A DNA stretch of 64,000 bases from Actinomycetota bacterium (lineage in GTDB: Bacteria; Actinomycetota; Thermoleophilia; Solirubrobacterales; Solirubrobacteraceae). The DNA lies in NCBI GenBank assembly GCA_018268595.1, contig JAFDWH010000026.1, positions 124,001-188,000 of the forward strand, given 5' to 3'. The notes beneath the pieces are model-generated. The model had not been told where the DNA came from. It ran no database searches and saw only the letters and a list, made by a program, of their open reading frames with translations. The position numbers and the translations under genes were made by a program. Shown here one piece after another: positions 38,296-46,789 of this stretch; the first letter of the stretch is position 1; the number at the start of each line of letters is the position of its first letter.

Positions 38296-39035
38296 TGCCG
38301 TCGCCGCGCCGGTCCGCCGCACCAGCGCCGCCTGCGCCCGGCGGGCCGATGGTGCTCTACGGCCGCAACGCCGTGCGCGAGGCGCTGCGCGGACCGCGCC
38401 GCGTGCGTCAGGCGTGGGCGAGCGAGCGGGCGGCGCGCGAGCCGTGGCTGGCCGGCGTGCCGGTGCGGAGCGCGTCCGCCGACGAGCTGGAGCGCCGCTG
38501 CGGCTCGCCCGACCACCAGGGCGTGTGCGCCGAGGTCGAGCCGTACCGCTACGCCGACGCCGACGCGCTGCTTGCGCGCGAGGACGCGCTGATCGTCGCG
38601 CTCGACGAGATCCAGGACCCGCAGAACCTCGGCGCGATCTGCCGCACGGCCGAATGCGCCGGCGCGACCGGCGTCGTGATCCCCGAGCGGCGCAGCGCTG
38701 AGGTCACGCCGGCCGTCTGCAAGGCGTCGGCCGGGGCGGTCGAGCACCTCGCGATCGCGCGCGTGCGCAACCTCGCCGACTTCCTGCTCGACGCGCGCAA
38801 CGCCGGCGCCTGGTCGTACGGCGCCGACGGCGGCGCGCGCACCGGCTACGCGCAGCCGGACTACCGCGGCAAGGTCGTGCTGGTGATGGGCTCGGAGGGG
38901 AGAGGGCTGCGCCCGCGCGTCGCGAGCGCGTGCGACGAGCTGATCGCGCTGCCGCTGCGCGGGCGCATCGAGTCGCTGAACGTCTCCGCCGCGGCCGCCG
39001 CGCTGCTCTACGAGATCACGCGCCAGCGCGGCTGA
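38295..39035 (+). CDS. rlmB: 23S rRNA (guanosine-2'-O)-methyltransferase RlmB
   Basis: A 246-residue SPOUT methyltransferase (TrmH family). After a Pro-rich N-terminus, VLYGRNAVREALRGP is the family's substrate-binding domain. ALDEIQDPQNLGAICRTAEC, VLVMGSEGRGLRP and LPLRGRIESLNVSAAAAALLYE form the trefoil-knot AdoMet site. It methylates the ribose of G2251 (E. coli numbering) in 23S rRNA. It starts on the last base of the cysS stop, so translation is coupled. Confidence 0.92.
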
Positions 39036-39103
39036 TCCCGGTGCCGCTCTCGTTCGCTGGTCGCCGCGCGCGGACGGCCTCGGGCGCCGTCGCGACTTCG
39101 TGC

Positions 39104-39132
39104 TTGACACGGGGTCCATAACTTGGCAAGCT
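39104..39132 (+). promoter_or_regulatory. Promoter of sigH with consensus -35
   Basis: TTGACA (39104-39109), 17 bases, then CAAGCT (39127-39132). This is the only perfect TTGACA -35 noticed at the head of a gene in the window. The transcript would carry a leader of about 130 bases. The rest of the 39036-39270 gap holds a short hairpin (GGAC...GAGC/GCTC...GTCC, about 39151-39173) and no gene. Confidence 0.55.
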
Positions 39133-39270
39133 GCGCCGCTCATAAGGGTGGACCTGAGCTTTAGGCTCGTCCATCCGGCTCAAATAGCAACATCGGTGCG
39201 GCGCCAGGGGAGGTAACGCGCCACGAAGCGACGCTTCGCGGGTCACCGCGACGCGCGAAAGGACATGCTC

Positions 39271-39921
39271 GTGGCTCGAATCTCCCAGAACACTCATTCT
39301 CAGCTTCAGCTTGAGGATGGGTTCTTGATCGCCCTCGCGAAGCAGGGCAACCCCGACGCGTACGACCGTCTCGTGCGGCGCTACTACGGCTTCGTCCGCC
39401 TCAAGGCGTCCTCCTACTTCCTCGCCGGCGGCGACAGCGACGACCTCATCCAGGAGGGCCTCGTGGGCCTCTACAAGGCGATCCGCGACTACCGCACCGA
39501 CCGCGAGTCGAGCTTCCGCAACTTCGCCGAGCTGTGCATCACGCGCCAGATCATCACGGCCGTGAAGACCGCGACCCGCAACAAGCACACGCCGCTGAAC
39601 CAGTACCTGTCGTTCTCCGCCTCGCCGTCGAACGCGGCGGGCGACGGCGAGGCGACGCTCGACGAGGTGATCCCCGGCCCGAGCGTCCACGACCCCGTCA
39701 ACCAGGTGATCTCCTCCGAGGAGCTCCAGGCGCTCGTGGCGTGCCTCTCCAGCGTCCTGTCGGAGCTCGAGTCGCGGGTCCTGTCGCTCTACCTCGACGG
39801 CCACTCCTACGAGGACGTCGGCAAGCGGCTCGACTGCGACACGAAGACGGTCGACAACGCGCTGCAGCGCGTCAAGCGCAAGGTCGGCACGCACCTCGCC
39901 GCGCGCAACGTGCTGCTTTAG
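39271..39921 (+). CDS. sigH: RNA polymerase sigma factor, SigH-type
   Basis: A 216-residue sigma-70-family factor. Region 2 spans about residues 25-100 (RYYGFVRLKASSYFLAGGD, then DLIQEGLVGLYKAIRDYR, the core-binding helix, and SFRNFAELCITRQIITA). Region 4 is near 165-210 (LESRVLSLYLDGHSYEDVGK and the recognition helix with DTKTVDNALQRVKRK). This matches the SigH/Spo0H type that follows rlmB in many Gram-positives. GTG 39271 is seven bases after AAAGGA and preferred to ATG 39265, which is too close. A long leader with a consensus promoter suggests its own regulation. No anti-sigma gene is adjacent. Confidence 0.9.
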   Translation: MARISQNTHSQLQLEDGFLIALAKQGNPDAYDRLVRRYYGFVRLKASSYFLAGGDSDDLIQEGLVGLYKAIRDYRTDRESSFRNFAELCITRQIITAVKTATRNKHTPLNQYLSFSASPSNAAGDGEATLDEVIPGPSVHDPVNQVISSEELQALVACLSSVLSELESRVLSLYLDGHSYEDVGKRLDCDTKTVDNALQRVKRKVGTHLAARNVLL

Positions 39922-39955
39922 GACCGCTTCAGCGCGGCGGCAATAGGATCCGGGT

Positions 39956-40351
39956 ATGACCGTCGTCCTCGTCGTCGTGCTGGTCGTCCTCGGCGTGCTG
40001 TTGTTGCTGGCGGTCGTCGGCGCCGCGATGGCCTCGCGCCGCAACGCGCTCGGCGCGCTCGCGTTCGAGCAGAGGCTCGCGGAGGCTGACCGCGAGCTGG
40101 CGGCCGCGGTCGCCGCGGACCGCGGCTGGGAGCGGGGCACGCTCGAGGCGAGCGCGCGCAGCGCGTTTGGCGAGCAGCGGCCCGACCGCCGGATTGCCGA
40201 GCTGGAGCTCGTGCAGGTCGTCGACGAGCCCGGCACCGACCAGGACCTCGCGGTCTTCCTCGTGACCGCGGCCGACGGCGCCGAGAGCCGGCTCACGCTC
40301 GGCCGGCGCGACGGCGCCTGGTACGCGAAGGCGCTCGAGGACGAGCGCTAG
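39956..40351 (+). CDS. Single-pass membrane protein, unknown
   Basis: A 131-residue protein: residues 1-25 are one hydrophobic helix ([20 protein letters not shown]), followed by a small soluble domain with alternating strands ([20 protein letters not shown] and [19 protein letters not shown]). The soluble part is probably cytoplasmic by the positive-inside rule (Arg/Arg after the helix). Not recognised. TAGGAT (39944-39949) is six bases before the ATG. Ten bases separate it from purU, so the two may be cotranscribed. Confidence 0.65.
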   Translation: MTVVLVVVLVVLGVLLLLAVVGAAMASRRNALGALAFEQRLAEADRELAAAVAADRGWERGTLEASARSAFGEQRPDRRIAELELVQVVDEPGTDQDLAVFLVTAADGAESRLTLGRRDGAWYAKALEDER

Positions 40352-40361
40352 CCGGCCCGCG

Positions 40362-41246
40362 ATGGCGCCCCCGCCGACCCGGCAGGAGCCGCCGCCGCAC
40401 GTCGCACGGCTGCTGATCTCCTGTCCGGACCGGCCCGGAATCGTCGCGGCCGTCTCGCGCTTCCTGTTCGAGCACGGCGCGAACATCCTCGACGCCGACC
40501 AGCACTCGACCGACCCGGCCGGCGGGACCTTCTTCATGCGGCTCGTGTTCCACCTCGACGGGCTCGACCTCGGCCGCGTCGAGCTGGAGCGGGCGTTCGG
40601 CGAGCAGATCGCCGCGCCGTTCGCGATGGAGTGGTCGATCGCCTACGCGACGGACCGCAAGCGCCTCGCGATCCTCGTCTCGCGCGAGGACCACTGCCTG
40701 CTCGACCTGTTGTGGCGCTGGCGCAGCGGCGAGCTGGACGCCGACGTCGGGCTCGTACTGTCCAATCACCGCACCGTCGAGCGGGACGTCGAGCGCTTCG
40801 GCGTGCCGTTCGCGCACGTGCCGGTCGCGCCGGCGACGAAGCCGCAGGCGGAGGCGGCGATGCTCGAGCGGCTCTCCGGCCGCTTCGACCTGATCGTGCT
40901 CGCCCGCTTCATGCAGATCCTCAGCGGCGGGTTCCTCGCCGCGGTCGGCGCGCCGATCGTGAACATCCACCACTCGTTCCTGCCGGCGTTCGCCGGCGCG
41001 GACCCGTACCGGCGCGCGAGCGAGCGCGGCGTGAAGATCATCGGCGCGACCGCGCACTACGTGACCGAGGAGCTCGACGCCGGGCCGATCATCGAGCAGG
41101 ACGTCGTGCGCGTCAGCCACCGCGACGACCTCGACGCGCTCGTGCGGCTCGGGCGCGACGTCGAGCGCACGGTGCTCGCGCGCGCCGTCCAGCGCCACCT
41201 GGAGGATCGCGTGCTGGTGCACGACAACCGCACGGTCGTCTTCTGA
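40362..41246 (+). CDS. purU: Formyltetrahydrofolate deformylase
   Basis: A 294-residue enzyme releasing formate from 10-formyl-THF, balancing the one-carbon pool. Residues 15-95 are an ACT-type regulatory domain ([20 protein letters not shown]). Residues 100-294 are the formyltransferase fold with [12 protein letters not shown] and [20 protein letters not shown], carrying the Asn, His and Asp of the active site. Length and order are those of PurU. It fits the folate genes earlier in the window functionally but not as an operon. Confidence 0.94.
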   Translation: MAPPPTRQEPPPHVARLLISCPDRPGIVAAVSRFLFEHGANILDADQHSTDPAGGTFFMRLVFHLDGLDLGRVELERAFGEQIAAPFAMEWSIAYATDRKRLAILVSREDHCLLDLLWRWRSGELDADVGLVLSNHRTVERDVERFGVPFAHVPVAPATKPQAEAAMLERLSGRFDLIVLARFMQILSGGFLAAVGAPIVNIHHSFLPAFAGADPYRRASERGVKIIGATAHYVTEELDAGPIIEQDVVRVSHRDDLDALVRLGRDVERTVLARAVQRHLEDRVLVHDNRTVVF

Positions 41247-41266
41247 TCGGGCACGATGGAGGTGCG

Positions 41267-42196
41267 ATGGCCTACCGGCTGAGCAGCGCGGAGGACGTGC
41301 CGGGCGGCGTGCGGAGATGCGCGCGCGAACAGCTCGCGGGCGCGGCCGAGCAGCTCGAGGGCGCCGGGCGCGATCCCGTCACGGCCGTGCACGAGGCGCG
41401 CAAGCACCTCAAGAAGACGCGCGCGCTGCTGCGGCTCGTGCGGCCGGCGCTGGGCAGGAAGGCCTACCGCGCCGAGAACGACGGGCTGCGCGAGGCGGGG
41501 CTCGCGCTGTCCGGCACGCGCGACGCCGACGTGCTGGTCGCGACCGCCGGCGCGCTCGCCGAGCACGCGGTCGGTCGGCTGCCGGCCGAGGTGTTCGAGG
41601 CGCTCGGCGGGGCGCTCGCGGCGGAGGCGGCCGACGGGCGCGGCGCGGGCCTCGGCGACGCGCGCGACTTCGCGTCCGTGGTCGAGCAGCTGCGCGCCGC
41701 CGAGCTGCGCGTCGAGCGCTGGCCGCTCGACGGCGCCGACTGGGCCACGGTGGTGGAGGGCGTCACGCGCGCGTACGCGCGCGGACGCGAGGCGTTCGCC
41801 GCGGCGCGCGCCACGCCTGAGCCGGAGCTGCTGCACGCGTGGCGCAAGCGCGCGAAGGACCTCTGGTACCACCAGCGGCTGCTGACGCCCGCGTGGCCCG
41901 CGCTGCTCGAAGCGCAGGCGGAGGAGGCGCACGCGCTGACGGAGCTGCTCGGCGACGACCACGACCTCGCGGTGCTGACCGCGCGCCTCGCGGACGACGC
42001 GCGCCCGCTCGCGCCGGTGGTCGACGCGCGGCGCGCGGAGCTGCGCGCGCTCGCGCTCCACCGCAGCGACGAGCTGCGCGCCGCCGCCGTCCGGCTCGGC
42101 TGCCGCGTCTACGCGGAGTCGCCCAAGGCGTTCTCGCGTCGCCTCGGGCGCTACGTCGAGCTGGCGGTCGCCGAGGCGAGGGCCGAGGGCGGATGA
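41267..42196 (+). CDS. CHAD-domain protein
   Basis: A 309-residue alpha-helical protein. The diagnostic first helix carries AVHEARKHLKKTRALLRLVR, and a second conserved His/Arg/Lys cluster is HAWRKRAKDLWYHQRLL, with LLGDDHDLAVL near residue 232. CHAD domains bind polyphosphate and often occur beside CYTH phosphatases; none is present here. GGAGG lies four bases upstream of ATG 41267. Its stop overlaps the DedA-PAP2 start (ATGA). Confidence 0.9.
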   Translation: MAYRLSSAEDVPGGVRRCAREQLAGAAEQLEGAGRDPVTAVHEARKHLKKTRALLRLVRPALGRKAYRAENDGLREAGLALSGTRDADVLVATAGALAEHAVGRLPAEVFEALGGALAAEAADGRGAGLGDARDFASVVEQLRAAELRVERWPLDGADWATVVEGVTRAYARGREAFAAARATPEPELLHAWRKRAKDLWYHQRLLTPAWPALLEAQAEEAHALTELLGDDHDLAVLTARLADDARPLAPVVDARRAELRALALHRSDELRAAAVRLGCRVYAESPKAFSRRLGRYVELAVAEARAEGG

Positions 42197-43749
42197 GACC
42201 GGCCTGGCTCGCCGTGGCGGCGCTGCTCGTCGCCTACCTCGTCTGGAGACGCCGCCGGCTCGAGCCGGCGATGCTCGTCGGCGGCGCGCTTGCCGCGCTC
42301 GCGGCCGGCGCGTACGGGCTCGGGCTGTTCGCGCTGCCGAACCTCGACACGGTGCTGAAGGACGTCGGCTCGACGCTCGGCACGTGGACGTACCTGCTCG
42401 TCGGCGTGCTGTGCTTCCTGGAGAGCGGCGCCTTCGTCGGGCTGATCGTCCCCGGCGAGACCGCGATCGTGATCGGCGGCTTCGTCGCCGGGCAGGGCCA
42501 CATCGACGTGATCCTGGTGATCGCGATCGCCTGGTTCGCCGCCGTCGCGGGGGACCTCGTCAGCTTCGCGCTCGGGCGCCGGCTGGGTCGGGAGTTCCTC
42601 GTCGAGCACGGCGGCAAGGTGCAGATCACGGAGGAGCGGATCCATCAGGTCGAGCGCTTCTACGACCGCCACGGCGGCAAGGCCGTCTTCCTCGGCCGCT
42701 GGGTCGGGCTCGTGCGCGCCGTCTCGCCGTTCCTCGCCGGCTCCTCGGGCATGCCGCTGCGCCGCTTCCTGCCGTACGACGTGCTCGCCGCCGGCGGGAT
42801 GGTGACGCTGTTCGCGCTGCTCGGCTTCGTCTTCTGGCACTCGCTCGACAAGGTGCTGGCGCTCGCCAGAAAGGGGCTGCTGGCGCTGGGGATCACGATC
42901 GCGCTCGTGGTCGGGATCGTGTGGGCGGTCCAGTGGCTGCGCAGACCGCAGAACCGCGCGCGCCTCGCCGCCTGGCTCGCCGCGCACGAGCGCACGCCGC
43001 TGCTCGGCCTCGCGATCCGCGGAGGCCGCGCCGCCGCGCGGCGCCTGGAGCGGCCGGCGCGCTTCGCGTGGGATCGCCTCACGCCGGGGGAGCTGGGGCT
43101 GGAGCTGACGACGCTGCTGGCGGTCGCGGCGGTCGGCAGCTTCGTCTTCTTCGGCTACGTGATCGTGCTCGACCCGGTCACGCGCCTGACCGCCGGCGAC
43201 TTGCGCGGCGTCCACTGGTCGGCGGCGCTGCAGGCGCCGTGGCTGACCGACGTCGCGAAGGCCGTCACCTTGCTGGGCACGCTGCCGGTCGCCGGGGGCG
43301 CGCTTGCGCTCGCGGCCGCCGTGCTGGCCTGGAGAGGCCGCCGGCTCGAGGCGCTCGCGCTGCTCGGCGGGCTCGTGCTGACGTACACGGGGGTCCACGT
43401 CACGAAAGCGCTGATGGAGCGCCCGCGACCGCTCGCCCCGCTCGTCCACGCGACCGGCTTCGCGTATCCGTCCGGCCACTCCGCCTACTCCGTCTGCTGG
43501 GTCGCGGTGGCCGCCGCGTTGCGCCACGCCTTCCCGGCGCTGGCGGTGCGCGCCGGCCTGCTGGTCGCGGGGATCGCGATCGCGGTCGCGGTCGGGCTGA
43601 CGCGCATCTACCTGCGCGTGCACTGGTTCTCCGACGTCGCCGGTGGCTGGGGGCTGGCTGTGGCCTGCTTCTCGCTGGCCGGGATCGTCGCGCTCGTCGC
43701 CGGCTACCTGCGCGAGAGCCGCGACGCCGGCGCGCTCAGCGCCCGCTGA
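42193..43749 (+). CDS. DedA-PAP2 fusion membrane protein
   Basis: A 518-residue polytopic membrane protein joining two families in one frame. Residues about 50-250 are DedA/VTT (GVLCFLESGAFVGLIVPGET, then GDLVSFALGRRLG and GRWVGLVRAVSPFLAGSSGM), which translocate or flip lipids such as undecaprenyl phosphate. Residues about 330-510 are a PAP2 phosphatase with all three active-site motifs: KALMERPRP, YPSGHSAYS and RIYLRVHWFSDV. The pairing suggests dephosphorylation of a lipid diphosphate coupled to its movement, an inference from family knowledge. The start overlaps the CHAD gene by 4 bp. Confidence 0.9.
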   Translation: MRPAWLAVAALLVAYLVWRRRRLEPAMLVGGALAALAAGAYGLGLFALPNLDTVLKDVGSTLGTWTYLLVGVLCFLESGAFVGLIVPGETAIVIGGFVAGQGHIDVILVIAIAWFAAVAGDLVSFALGRRLGREFLVEHGGKVQITEERIHQVERFYDRHGGKAVFLGRWVGLVRAVSPFLAGSSGMPLRRFLPYDVLAAGGMVTLFALLGFVFWHSLDKVLALARKGLLALGITIALVVGIVWAVQWLRRPQNRARLAAWLAAHERTPLLGLAIRGGRAAARRLERPARFAWDRLTPGELGLELTTLLAVAAVGSFVFFGYVIVLDPVTRLTAGDLRGVHWSAALQAPWLTDVAKAVTLLGTLPVAGGALALAAAVLAWRGRRLEALALLGGLVLTYTGVHVTKALMERPRPLAPLVHATGFAYPSGHSAYSVCWVAVAAALRHAFPALAVRAGLLVAGIAIAVAVGLTRIYLRVHWFSDVAGGWGLAVACFSLAGIVALVAGYLRESRDAGALSAR

Positions 43750-43957
43750 GCGCGCGGCGCAGCAGCAGCCCGCAGACGACCGCGAGAATCGCGGCCAGCA
43801 CCGGGATCGTGCCGCCGATCGCGCCGGCGATCGCGAGCACGATGCCGACGACGGCGACGACGGCGAGCCCGCCGGTGGCGAGCACGAGCCGGTAGGCGCG
43901 CTGCTCGCGCTGCCGGCGCGAGAGGCGGGAGGGGGGACGGCGTTCGAGATCGGCCAT
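43736..43957 (-). CDS. Small two-helix membrane protein
   Basis: A 73-residue protein: Arg-rich first 25 residues (RRPPSRLSRRQREQR), then two hydrophobic helices (LVLATGGLAVVAVVGIVLAI and VLAAILAVVCGLLL) and a basic end. Unknown function. Its end overlaps the DedA-PAP2 gene by 14 bp (convergent), and its start lies only 40 bp from the mlaE-like GTG (divergent). An ATG three codons upstream is also possible. Confidence 0.55.
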   Translation of the reverse strand: MADLERRPPSRLSRRQREQRAYRLVLATGGLAVVAVVGIVLAIAGAIGGTIPVLAAILAVVCGLLLRRALSGR

Positions 43958-43997
43958 GCTGCGCATCATCGCAGGGGTGCGCTTTAGACTTCCGCGC

Positions 43998-44792
43998 GTG
44001 AGCTGGTTGGCGGTTCCACGCGGCTGGGTCGAGAGCTTCGGCGACATCGCCCGCTTCACGGCGCAGACCTTCCGCGAGGTGTACGGCGGCCGTGTCTTCC
44101 GCTTCTTCGGCGAGGCGCTGCGCCAGTCGGGGCTGCTGATCCTGTCCTCGACGATCGTCATCTGGGGCCTCGTGTTCATCATCGGGCTCCAGTGCGGGAT
44201 CGAGGGCGCGTACTTCACGCGCGCGGCCGGCACGCCGGCCTACTCGGGCGTCTTCACGGCGTGGTGCGACCTGCGCGAGCTGGTCCCGTACGCGTTCGGC
44301 TACATGATGGCCGCGAAGGTGGGGACGGGCATCGTGGCGGAGATCGGCTCGATGCGGATCACCGAGGAGATCGACGCGCTCGAGGTGATGGGCATCAGCT
44401 CGATGACGTTCCTGTGCGGGACGCGCCTGCTCGCCTCGTGGATGGTGCTGCCGTTCGTCTACATCGGCGGCGTGGGAGCGGCGTTCGTCGCCTCCTACCT
44501 GGCGGTCGTGATCCAGATCCACGAGGTCTCGCCAGGCGGCTACGACCTGATCTTCTGGGCGTTCCAGAACCCGACCGACCTGCTCTACAGCATGCTCAAG
44601 GGCGCCTTCATGGCGACCGGGATCGTGTGCGTCGGTTGCTACTACGGCTACACCGCGAGCGGGGGACCCGTGGGCGTCGGCACGGCGACCGCCAAGTCGA
44701 TGGTGCTGAACATCGTCTACGTGCACCTGATCGGCATGCTCGGCACACAGCTGTTCTGGGGCGCGAACCCGCGCGCGCCGATCGGCGGTTGA
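43998..44792 (+). CDS. mlaE: MlaE/YrbE-type ABC lipid permease
   Basis: A 264-residue permease with five or six membrane segments. The family core is evident: RFFGEALRQSGLLILSSTIV, VPYAFGYMMAAKVGTGIVAE, GSMRITEEIDALEVMGISSM and LYSMLKGAFMATGIVCVGCY. In actinobacteria YrbE pairs move lipids with MCE proteins. Here there is only one permease, with no MCE, ATPase or second YrbE adjacent. GTG 43998 follows TAGACT (43985-43990) by seven bases. Confidence 0.9.
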   Translation: MSWLAVPRGWVESFGDIARFTAQTFREVYGGRVFRFFGEALRQSGLLILSSTIVIWGLVFIIGLQCGIEGAYFTRAAGTPAYSGVFTAWCDLRELVPYAFGYMMAAKVGTGIVAEIGSMRITEEIDALEVMGISSMTFLCGTRLLASWMVLPFVYIGGVGAAFVASYLAVVIQIHEVSPGGYDLIFWAFQNPTDLLYSMLKGAFMATGIVCVGCYYGYTASGGPVGVGTATAKSMVLNIVYVHLIGMLGTQLFWGANPRAPIGG

Positions 44793-46081
44793 GCCGCCGG
44801 CGCGTCGGGCCCGGCGTGCCCGCGCTGTCGGCGTGGGCGCTGTCGGCGGTCGTCATCTCGGTTCTGCTGCGCGCGTGGCAGGGCGACGCCTACTGGGAGT
44901 ACTCGGACGGCGTGTACGCCTTGACCGGGCGGCTGGTGCTGCACGGCGCGTCGCTGTATCGCGACGTGGCGGCGGCGCAGCCGCCGCCGGTGTACCTGGC
45001 GGGGGCCGGGTTGCTGGGCACGCTCGGCGACTCGGTCGACGGCCTGCGGTGGGGGCTGAGCGCCGTCGCGCTGGTGACGTCGCTGCTCGTGCTCGTCTGC
45101 GTGTTGCGGCTGACGCGCTCGCGCGCGGCGGCTGCGGTCGCGGGCGCGCTCGCGCTCGTGACGCCGTGGGCGCTGCGCGAGCACGCGCAGCTCGTGCCGG
45201 AGACGTTCGCGGCGCCGCTGCTGCTGGGGGCCGCGCTCGCCGGGAGCCGCGACGACGCGCCGCTCGCGTGGCTCGCCGGCGCGCTCGCCGCCGCGGCGGT
45301 CGCGTTCAAGCTCGCGTTCGTCCTGCCCGCGGCGGCCGTGCTGCTCGCGGCGCGGCGGCGCGGGAGCGCGCTGGCGGGCTTCGTCGTCGCCGGCGGCGTG
45401 CTGGCGCCCGGATTCCTGCTCGCGTACGGCGAGCCGCTGCTCGACGGAGCGCTCCGCGCGCAGCGACAGACCGGCACCGCCGGCCTCCACTACGTCGGCG
45501 GCCTGTGGGCGCAGGCCGGCTGGAACCTGCTGCCGCTGCTGGCGGGCGCGGCGCTCGCCTGGCCGGCGCGCCGCGCGGTCACGGACCGCGACCTGCTGCG
45601 CAGCCTGGCGGCGGTCGCGCTCGGCAGCCTGCTCCTGCTGCTGACGCTGTTCAAGCGCGGCAGCTACCTGACGGTCATGGTCGCGATCGAGCCGCTGCTG
45701 CTGTGCCTGGCGGCGGCGGGCGTCGTGGCAGCGGTGCGCTCGCGCGCGGCCGGGGCGCTCGCGCTCGCCGGCGCGGCCGCGGCGCTCTGGGCGCTGCAGG
45801 TCGGCTCGCTGCTCGCGGCGCCCGCCGACCCGCGTCTCTTCACGCGTCCGCTGGCCGCGTCCGGCCCGGGCTGGACGCTGTCGCCGTCCGCGGTCGGGCG
45901 GACGGTCGCTGCCGCCCGGGCCTGCCCGCCGGGCGCGGCGCTCGACGGCCCGCCCTACCTCGCGTTCGCCGCGGGGCGGCGCATCGCCGGCGACCAGCCC
46001 GATCGGTTCATCGTCGAGCATGCCCCCGTGCTCGCGCGCTTCCGCGCGGCCGCCGCGCGCGAGCGGCCGCGCTGCCCGTAG
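44789..46081 (+). CDS. Polytopic membrane protein, glycosyltransferase-39/87-like
   Basis: A 430-residue protein with about ten hydrophobic helices. The first extracellular loop after helix 1 holds acidic residues (QGDAYWEYSDG), and the next loop YRDVAAAQPPPVYLAGAG resembles the mannosyltransferase-type (GT-C) signature (D/E in loop 1, PP in the following loop). The C-terminal domain is short and soluble. Sugar donor and acceptor are unknown. TTG 44789, overlapping the mlaE stop (TTGA), gives a basic N-terminus (SRRRVG) before helix 1; GTG 44816 is the alternative. Confidence 0.7.
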   Translation: MSRRRVGPGVPALSAWALSAVVISVLLRAWQGDAYWEYSDGVYALTGRLVLHGASLYRDVAAAQPPPVYLAGAGLLGTLGDSVDGLRWGLSAVALVTSLLVLVCVLRLTRSRAAAAVAGALALVTPWALREHAQLVPETFAAPLLLGAALAGSRDDAPLAWLAGALAAAAVAFKLAFVLPAAAVLLAARRRGSALAGFVVAGGVLAPGFLLAYGEPLLDGALRAQRQTGTAGLHYVGGLWAQAGWNLLPLLAGAALAWPARRAVTDRDLLRSLAAVALGSLLLLLTLFKRGSYLTVMVAIEPLLLCLAAAGVVAAVRSRAAGALALAGAAAALWALQVGSLLAAPADPRLFTRPLAASGPGWTLSPSAVGRTVAAARACPPGAALDGPPYLAFAAGRRIAGDQPDRFIVEHAPVLARFRAAAARERPRCP

Positions 46082-46471
46082 TCACCAGACGGCGACGCGG
46101 GCGTCGAACGCGCGGATCCGCTCGTCGCGCGTGACGAGGCGCGCGCGGTGGGCCTGCGCGGTCGCGTAGATGAAGCGGTCGGCAGGGTCGCCGGGGAAGC
46201 GATCCTCGTCGAGCAGCCCGGCAGCGACCGCGACGTCGGCCGTGAGCGGGTGCGCCGTCACGCGTCTCGGCGCGAGCGCCTGTCTGACCCACGTCGCGAC
46301 GTCTCGGTCGAGCGAGATGCGCCCGCGCCGGACGAGCATCGCCAGCTCCCATGCGCTGATCGCCGAGACGCCGATCGTCTCGGCGTCGTCGATCGCGTGG
46401 CGGGCGGCAGGCGAGAGCTTCGACGGCTCGGCGAGCCACCACAGCCACGCGTGCGTGTCGAGCACGATCAC
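46082..46471 (-). CDS. VapC-type PIN-domain toxin
   Basis: A 129-residue PIN-domain ribonuclease. MIVLDTHAWLWWLAEP carries the first acidic residue. VSAISAWELAMLVRRGRI supplies the Ser-Glu pair (WE), and DPADRFIYATAQAHRARLVT the DxxD cluster. All four acidic positions are present, so it should be active. The GTG start overlaps the antitoxin stop (GTGA). The type pairs with a Phd/YefM antitoxin, found directly upstream. Confidence 0.9.
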   Translation of the reverse strand: MIVLDTHAWLWWLAEPSKLSPAARHAIDDAETIGVSAISAWELAMLVRRGRISLDRDVATWVRQALAPRRVTAHPLTADVAVAAGLLDEDRFPGDPADRFIYATAQAHRARLVTRDERIRAFDARVAVW

Positions 46472-46689
46472 GACTGCGCGTCCCAGACGGCGTCGACGGG
46501 GGCGACCAACTCGTCGTCGGAGACGTGGAAGGACACCGAGCCGGCCAGCGGCTGCGGCTCCTCGATCGCGACGAGCTTGGCGACCGGCCGGCCGCGCTTC
46601 GTCACGACGATCTCCTCGCCGGTGAGCGCGACCTCGTCGAGCAGCGCGAGGCAGTGGGACTTGAAGTGGCTGGCGGTGATGAGTGGCAT
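46468..46689 (-). CDS. Phd/YefM-type antitoxin
   Basis: A 73-residue protein. Residues 1-45 are the DNA-binding Phd/YefM fold (ITASHFKSHCLALLDEVALT, then EEIVVTKRGRPVAKLV), which represses its own promoter. The acidic C-terminus (VSDDELVAPVDAVWDAQ) would wrap the VapC toxin. Two ATGs are possible. ATG 46689 is ten bases after TAATGT (46705-46700); ATG 46695 would be only four. The operator-like direct repeats lie across the start. Confidence 0.85.
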   Translation of the reverse strand: MPLITASHFKSHCLALLDEVALTGEEIVVTKRGRPVAKLVAIEEPQPLAGSVSFHVSDDELVAPVDAVWDAQS

Positions 46690-46692
46690 AAC

Positions 46693-46714
46693 CATGGTCA
46701 CATTAGCATGGTCA
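46693..46714. promoter_or_regulatory. Direct repeats at the toxin-antitoxin promoter
   Basis: CATGGTCA occurs at 46693-46700 and 46707-46714, 14 bases apart (one and a half helical turns), spanning the -10 TAATGT. Such spaced repeats at a Phd/YefM promoter are expected sites for antitoxin binding and autoregulation. Confidence 0.55.
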
Positions 46715-46789
46715 TGAACGGAAGCAAGTGCAGTCATGAACCGCTGAGCCTCCGAGGGCCCGACATTCGCCCCCGCTAGGCTCGATCGC

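Noticed and set aside
39036-39264. Riboswitch in the long sigH leader
   Set aside because: A small hairpin is present, but no match to cores of TPP, glycine, SAM, purine or cobalamin riboswitches was recognisable.
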